DNA of 9,752 nucleotides from Chloroflexota bacterium. Its GTDB lineage: Bacteria > Chloroflexota > Dehalococcoidia > Tepidiformales > Tepidiformaceae. Positions 6,132 through 9,752 of this stretch are shown piece after piece. The translations under genes were made by a program, and so were the position numbers. The DNA is taken from positions 1-9,752 of the forward strand of contig CAUJEQ010000232.1 of assembly GCA_963169135.1 (NCBI GenBank), read 5' to 3'. How positions within the stretch are numbered: the first letter of the stretch is position 1; every line of letters starts with the position of its first letter. The notes below the pieces were generated by a model that did no database searches, had not been told where the DNA came from, and was given only the letters and a program-made list of their open reading frames with translations.

Positions 6132-7514
6132 CTATCGTCCTCCGCTGGCGGGTAAGGCCCGTTCATCTTCGTCGCGCTGGGGCGGCCTCGCACCCCATTG
6201 GGAATGCTCGACCGGTTGGGCTGCCGGTGGCGTCCGGCCGAAGGTGTAGGCGGGCCGGGCAATCCCCATCACCAGCAGGAACCCGATGACCAGCAGTCCC
6301 TGGCCCATGAACATGTTGGTGACACCGATCCCGTCGGCGAGCTGGCCGAGCGGCCAGGCCATGAGTGGCATCGCGCTGAAGCTCAGCATACTGATGCTCA
6401 TGACGCGCCCGTACATCTCGGGCCTCGCCGCGTCCATGGTCAGGGTGCTGTTCACGGTCTGGTACACGGTCAGGGCGAGGCCGAGCACGAGCGTTGCGCC
6501 CAGCGCGCCCACGAACCCGAATGCCTCCGAGCCCAGGGCCAGCCCGATGAGACTAAGGCCGCCAAGGATGCCCGCCCCCCACTGGAGCAGCGCTTTACGG
6601 TCGTAGGCGGTCAGGCTGGCAATCGCGAGGGATGCGATGAGTGCACCGGCCCCGGAGACGGACTGCAGCAGCCCGTACTCGCGCTCGCCCTTCCCGAGGT
6701 CTTCCTGGACGAAGCCGGCAAGAAGCATCACGTACGGCATCACGAAAAACGCCACCATGAACATCATCAGGTTCAGCATGCGCAACTGCCGGTCGCGGAT
6801 GACGTAGGAGAGGCCGTCGCCGATTTCGCGCCACATGCTCTGGCGGCGCATACCCAGGGGTATCCGCCCGATGCCTGCGGGGACAGCCAGCATGGTGAGG
6901 ACGGAGAGGGCGTAGAGGCCCGTCTGGAGGAAGTAGACCGACTCCAGGTTCCACGCCGCCACCATGGCGCCAGCCAGGGCCGGGCCGAAGAGGCGCGTCG
7001 CATTCATCGCGGAGTTGGACATCGCCATCGCAGCCATGAGGTTTTGGGGGCCCACCACATGCGCCATCAGCGGCATGCGGGCAGGCATCCCCAGGGCCAT
7101 CGACGTGCCGCCGGCGAGGCCCAGCACGAACAACCAGCCGATGGTGATTGTCCCGGTCACCAGCATGAGCGCGTTGACCAGGGCGAGCAGGCCAGTCGCC
7201 ACCATCGATATGAGCGTGAGATTGCGCTTGTCGAATCGGTCGGCGAGGGAGCCTCCGACCAGCGAGAAGAGCAGCATGGGGAGGCCGAAGGAGAGGGAAA
7301 TGAGCCCCACAGAGCCGAAGGACTGGGTCAGCTCCCAGGCGAGGAGCGCCCTGGCCACCATCTGCATCTGCATGCCCGTGAAGGAGAAGAGCGACGACGT
7401 CCAAAGAAAGCGGTAGTTGCGGTTCTCAAAGACCGAAAGCGCCGCCCTGAACGAGGGCTTGCTTGAGGCCATCCCCGGCGGCCCGCCACCCGGAAACGGG
7501 CGCATTTCGCTCAC
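6132..7514 (-). CDS. MFS transporter, MFS_3 / EntS-like exporter
   Basis: This is a major facilitator with about twelve membrane spans, most like the MFS_3 (enterobactin-exporter-like) group that expels siderophores, macrolides or other small molecules using the proton gradient; the substrate is not predictable. The protein has 460 residues. A soluble N-terminus leads to NRNYRFLWTSSLFSFTGM, typical of the group's first span. The loop 2-3 motif GGSLADRFDKRN is at 87-98, and a charged central loop (about RRQSMWREIGDGLSYVIRD) separates the two halves. A hydrophilic, Pro- and Arg-rich tail of about 40 residues ends it. I choose the GTG at 7514 because AAGGA lies seven bases upstream; the frame extends ten codons further to a TTG at 7544, and an ATG lies at 7505. 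Transcribed alone, divergent from the acyl-CoA dehydrogenase. Confidence 0.92.
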   Translation of the reverse strand: MSEMRPFPGGGPPGMASSKPSFRAALSVFENRNYRFLWTSSLFSFTGMQMQMVARALLAWELTQSFGSVGLISLSFGLPMLLFSLVGGSLADRFDKRNLTLISMVATGLLALVNALMLVTGTITIGWLFVLGLAGGTSMALGMPARMPLMAHVVGPQNLMAAMAMSNSAMNATRLFGPALAGAMVAAWNLESVYFLQTGLYALSVLTMLAVPAGIGRIPLGMRRQSMWREIGDGLSYVIRDRQLRMLNLMMFMVAFFVMPYVMLLAGFVQEDLGKGEREYGLLQSVSGAGALIASLAIASLTAYDRKALLQWGAGILGGLSLIGLALGSEAFGFVGALGATLVLGLALTVYQTVNSTLTMDAARPEMYGRVMSISMLSFSAMPLMAWPLGQLADGIGVTNMFMGQGLLVIGFLLVMGIARPAYTFGRTPPAAQPVEHSQWGARPPQRDEDERALPASGGR

Positions 7515-7720
7515 GCGGGAGTCCTTGTCTGGCCTGGACGGCAACTCCGAACGAGATTCGGTTTCTCGACCATCGCCGGATTCTAGCAGCTACCCTCTTC
7601 CCGCGCTCCGAGGCCGTCCGGCGTATGCCTGCACAATCCGGCCGGGCTCGTTCTCGTCGTCAGTACTTGTCGGTTGGCCCATACTGAACGGCACGAATAC
7701 CGGATCTGCAGGAACCGCCA

Positions 7721-8656
7721 ATGGCACGAGATTACGCCGCTGATATCACCGACCCGATTGCCCAGGAAATCGTTTCGAACGTGGGCGTCTGGGTAGACCG
7801 GGAAGTCAAACCGGTCGCCATGGAATACGAACACGCCGACCAGTTCCCGGATCCGCTGGTGAAGGGGATGTCGGAGATGGGCCTCTTCGGGATCAAGATC
7901 CCGGAGGCGTATGGCGGCCTCGACCTGAGCTTCGAATGCTACGCGGGCGTCTGCATGGAGCTGGCGCGCGGCTGGATGAGCCTCGCCGGCATCATCAATA
8001 CCCACGTGCTCGTGGGATATGCCATCAGTGAATACGGGACAGAGGAACAGAAGCAGAAGTACCTGCCGAAGCTCGTCGAGCCCGAGATCCGCTGCGCCCT
8101 GACGATCACGGAGCCGGACGCGGGCTCGGACGCCCAGGCCATCAAGACGACCGCGGTCCGCGATGGCGACGACTACATCATCAACGGCCAGAAGATGTGG
8201 GTGACCAACGGCCAGCGCGCGGGCGTCTACCTGGCGATGACCAAGACCGACACCACGGCGAACCCGAGGCATAAGGGCATCACCGCCTTCCTTGTCGACG
8301 CGGGTACACCCGGGTTCGCGGCCGGCCGGCGGCTGGAGAAGCTGGGTTACAAGGGCGTCGAGACCACCGAACTGACCTTCGACGACTGCCGTGTACCGGC
8401 CACGCAGGTGCTCGGCGGGAGCGAGGGCCGGGGCTTCCAGCACATCATGAGCGCGCTCGAAGTCGGGCGGATCAACGTGGCGGCCCGCGGCGTCGGTGTG
8501 GCGCAGGCCGCGTTCGATGACTCGATCCGCTATGCGCAGAAGCGCGAGGCGTTCGGCAAGCCGATCTTCGAGCACCAGGCCCAGCAGCTCCGGCTGGCCG
8601 AGATGATCACGAAAATCCGGGCGGCGCGCCTGCTCACGCTGGATGCCGCGCGGTAG
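7721..8656 (+). CDS. Acyl-CoA dehydrogenase, N-terminal piece ended by an in-frame TAG
   Basis: Acyl-CoA dehydrogenases use FAD to form the alpha-beta double bond of an acyl-CoA and pass electrons to electron-transfer flavoprotein. This piece has 311 residues: the N-terminal helical domain (about 1-125), the middle beta domain with CALTITEPDAGSDAQA (125-140) and YIINGQKMWVTNG (152-164) for flavin and substrate binding, then the first helices of the C-terminal domain, including YAQKREAFGKPIFEHQAQQ (271-289). It stops at TAG 8654-8656 within a helix that normally continues. The catalytic base lies beyond the stop, so this piece alone should be inactive. The ATG at 7721 has AGGA seven bases upstream. 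Chain-length preference is not clear; it lacks the long N-terminal extension of methylsuccinyl-CoA dehydrogenase. Confidence 0.9.
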   Translation: MARDYAADITDPIAQEIVSNVGVWVDREVKPVAMEYEHADQFPDPLVKGMSEMGLFGIKIPEAYGGLDLSFECYAGVCMELARGWMSLAGIINTHVLVGYAISEYGTEEQKQKYLPKLVEPEIRCALTITEPDAGSDAQAIKTTAVRDGDDYIINGQKMWVTNGQRAGVYLAMTKTDTTANPRHKGITAFLVDAGTPGFAAGRRLEKLGYKGVETTELTFDDCRVPATQVLGGSEGRGFQHIMSALEVGRINVAARGVGVAQAAFDDSIRYAQKREAFGKPIFEHQAQQLRLAEMITKIRAARLLTLDAAR

Positions 8657-8668
8657 AAGGACTCGGGC

Positions 8669-8893
8669 GTGCGGAGCGACCTGGATGCGGGTATCGCCAA
8701 GCTTTACGCGACCGAGATCGCGCAGGAGTGCGTCCTTGATGCGATGCGCATCCATGGTGGTGTGGGCTACAGCAAGGAACTGCCGATCGAACGCTATTAC
8801 CGCGATGCGCCACTGATGGTCATCGCTGAAGGCACAAGCGACATTCAGAAGACGGTGATCGCGCGCGGCATTGTGAAGGACTACCCGATCTAG
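8669..8893 (+). CDS. Acyl-CoA dehydrogenase, C-terminal piece after the TAG
   Basis: This is 74 residues in the same frame as the preceding piece, continuing its family alignment without a gap: RSDLDAGIAKLYATE, then MRIHGGVGYSKELPIERYY with the family's HGGxGY motif, then AEGTSDIQK. Glu54 here (residue 370 of the joined protein) is where short-chain acyl-CoA dehydrogenases carry the catalytic base. The GTG at 8669 has AAGGA at 8657-8661 seven bases upstream, so separate initiation is physically possible, although those bases also encode the conserved Lys-Asp of the normal protein. The MaoC-like gene begins 51 bases after its stop. Confidence 0.6.
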   Translation: MRSDLDAGIAKLYATEIAQECVLDAMRIHGGVGYSKELPIERYYRDAPLMVIAEGTSDIQKTVIARGIVKDYPI

Positions 8894-8944
8894 GGTGCCG
8901 TCCGCCCAGACGCTCCCCGTTCTGTTGTTCAAGGAGTCCGCCTC

Positions 8945-9752
8945 ATGACCGACCTCAAAGTCCCCCTGGATATCGCCGGTACAGCCTTCTCTGATTTTGA
9001 GTTCACCTGGAGCTGGCAGACATCGCAATTGCTGTCGCGGGCGACCGGCTGCTCAATCCGGGAGGAGCGGGACTTGCCACGCCTCATGAACGCATCGGAT
9101 GGGGCGGGCCACCCCATGGTGCCGTTCAACGGCGCGCTGCTGGCGCGGAATCGCGACGAAGTGATGGATCAACTGATCGGCGGTTATGCGAACTGGCAGC
9201 AGGTGGGGCGCTGGGGGTCGGGCGGGGCGAAGTGGTTCAAGCCGGTCCCGCAATCCGGCAGGGGGCGAGTGTCATCGCGTATCTCAGAGTTCGGTGGCAC
9301 ATCGAAGGGCCATGCCCTCGTGCGCTTCAACTTCGAAGTCAATGACGCAGCCGATGGCAGCCCGCTGCTCGAAGGCTGGATGCTGATGTTCCTCCTCGGC
9401 TGCGCGCCCGAAGGGGCCGGAGCGATAACCCCGCCTCGTATTGCGATGCCCGGCCAGGAGGCTGACGAGGTGGTGGCCCACGACACCGATGTAAATGTGA
9501 CGTTCGATTGGGCTGTGCCGTCAGGCGACTGGAACACGACCCACTTCGTCCAGCAGCAAGGCAATCCGGCGCCCCTGACGCACGGACCACGGAACATGGG
9601 CCTGGTGATCCAGGACGCCTGCCGGGTCTTCGCGGGAGGCCGGGTTGACCGGCTCAAGGAGATCACCATCGGCAGCTTGCCAGCTCCGCACTATCCGCCC
9701 GAGCCGACGGAGACGCGCTTCTGGCGCGAGGGCGAGCGCATTCTCGGCCGGC
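8945..9752 (+). CDS. MaoC-like double-hotdog dehydratase, 3' end beyond window
   Basis: MaoC-like hydratases add water to enoyl-CoA thioesters. The frame starts at the ATG at 8945, with AAGGAG at 8931-8936 eight bases upstream, and is open to the window end (269 codons). An N-terminal hotdog-like half (about 1-155) lacks catalytic residues, as is usual in double-hotdog proteins. The second half (about 160 onward) has GDWNTTHF at 194-201 with Asp195 and His200 in the D-x4-H spacing of the hydratase 2 active site, followed by GNPAPLTHGPRNMG at 206-219, matching the AGFxxPILHG-type segment. The gene follows the acyl-CoA dehydrogenase in the same direction, so the pair plausibly works in sequence: dehydrogenation then hydration. 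The sequence does not look like mesaconyl-CoA hydratase as I know it; the substrate is open. Confidence 0.82.
   Translation, partial: MTDLKVPLDIAGTAFSDFEFTWSWQTSQLLSRATGCSIREERDLPRLMNASDGAGHPMVPFNGALLARNRDEVMDQLIGGYANWQQVGRWGSGGAKWFKPVPQSGRGRVSSRISEFGGTSKGHALVRFNFEVNDAADGSPLLEGWMLMFLLGCAPEGAGAITPPRIAMPGQEADEVVAHDTDVNVTFDWAVPSGDWNTTHFVQQQGNPAPLTHGPRNMGLVIQDACRVFAGGRVDRLKEITIGSLPAPHYPPEPTETRFWREGERILGR

Larger units (their letters stand above)
7721..8893 (+). pseudogene. Full acyl-CoA dehydrogenase locus interrupted by one amber codon
   Basis: Joined across the TAG the locus gives a 390-residue protein, a normal family length, with codon 312 as the only defect (AAR-stop-KDSGVRSDLDAG). There is no frameshift, gap or decay on either side. 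A one-base change from Gln, Glu, Lys, Leu, Ser, Trp or Tyr would produce TAG. The explanations are a very recent inactivating mutation, a sequencing or assembly error, amber suppression, or a working two-piece enzyme. The intact flanks make an old pseudogene unlikely. Confidence 0.6.

Noticed and set aside
6198..7466. Long plus-strand frame of 422 codons over the MFS gene
   Set aside because: His/Glu/Gln-rich reverse reading of hydrophobic codons, a typical shadow of a membrane protein.
7580..7585. TAGAAT on the minus strand as -10 box of the exporter
   Set aside because: Good -10 match, but no acceptable -35 box 16-18 bases upstream (7603-7609 read GC-rich), so not listed as a promoter.
7583..9028. 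Long minus-strand frame of 481 codons over the acyl-CoA dehydrogenase
   Set aside because: It spans three plus-strand units without motifs, and the plus-strand dehydrogenase is certain despite its stop codon.
7721..9752. Methylsuccinyl-CoA dehydrogenase and mesaconyl-CoA hydratase as Ccr pathway partners
   Set aside because: The dehydrogenase lacks the long N-terminal extension of that enzyme, and the hydratase does not match remembered mesaconyl-CoA hydratase sequence.
1..9752. tRNA, rRNA, CRISPR array, insertion sequence or prophage
   Set aside because: No regularly spaced repeats, transposase or integrase motifs, terminal inverted repeats or tRNA-like cloverleaf were seen on either strand.

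Overview
This is a GC-rich bacterial window with protein-coding genes on both strands, no RNA genes, no recognisable mobile element and no CRISPR array. The complex I protein features (a short-form NuoD and the NuoH loop sequence) together with crotonyl-CoA carboxylase/reductase, an acyl-CoA dehydrogenase and a MaoC-like hydratase suggest an aerobic or facultative heterotroph. Chloroflexota (Dehalococcoidia/Tepidiforma-like) is my best guess, but it rests on remembered sequence resemblance only and an actinobacterial or other GC-rich source is not excluded.

Layout: (1) Positions 1-2516, minus strand: the start of a respiratory complex I operon, read nuoA-nuoC-nuoD-nuoH, with nuoH cut by the window edge. 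All three junctions are 4-base start/stop overlaps. The nuoB gene that normally sits between nuoA and nuoC is absent. A sigma70-like promoter lies just upstream of nuoA. (2) 2789-3865, plus strand: a Gfo/Idh/MocA-family NAD(P)-dependent oxidoreductase, ending in a 10-bp hairpin that spans its stop codon. (3) 3998-5251, plus: crotonyl-CoA carboxylase/reductase (Ccr), with its own promoter and a possible 19-codon leader peptide, followed at 5305-6114 by an unrecognised single-span membrane-anchored protein. (4) 6132-7514, minus: an MFS exporter of the MFS_3/EntS-like type, convergent with the membrane protein. (5) 7721-8893, plus: an acyl-CoA dehydrogenase split by one in-frame TAG codon, followed by a double-hotdog MaoC-like dehydratase running off the window end.

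Function: region 1 builds the quinone-facing and membrane arms of NADH (or ferredoxin) dehydrogenase. Regions 3 and 5 are acyl-CoA metabolism: Ccr reductively carboxylates an enoyl-CoA, while the dehydrogenase and hydratase pair fits successive beta-oxidation-type steps. The ethylmalonyl-CoA pathway partners of Ccr are not in view.

The points most worth checking are the amber codon in the dehydrogenase (with a Shine-Dalgarno-like AAGGA and GTG just after it), the missing nuoB, the leader peptide before ccr, and the stop-codon hairpin. I found no clear new defence or mobile system.
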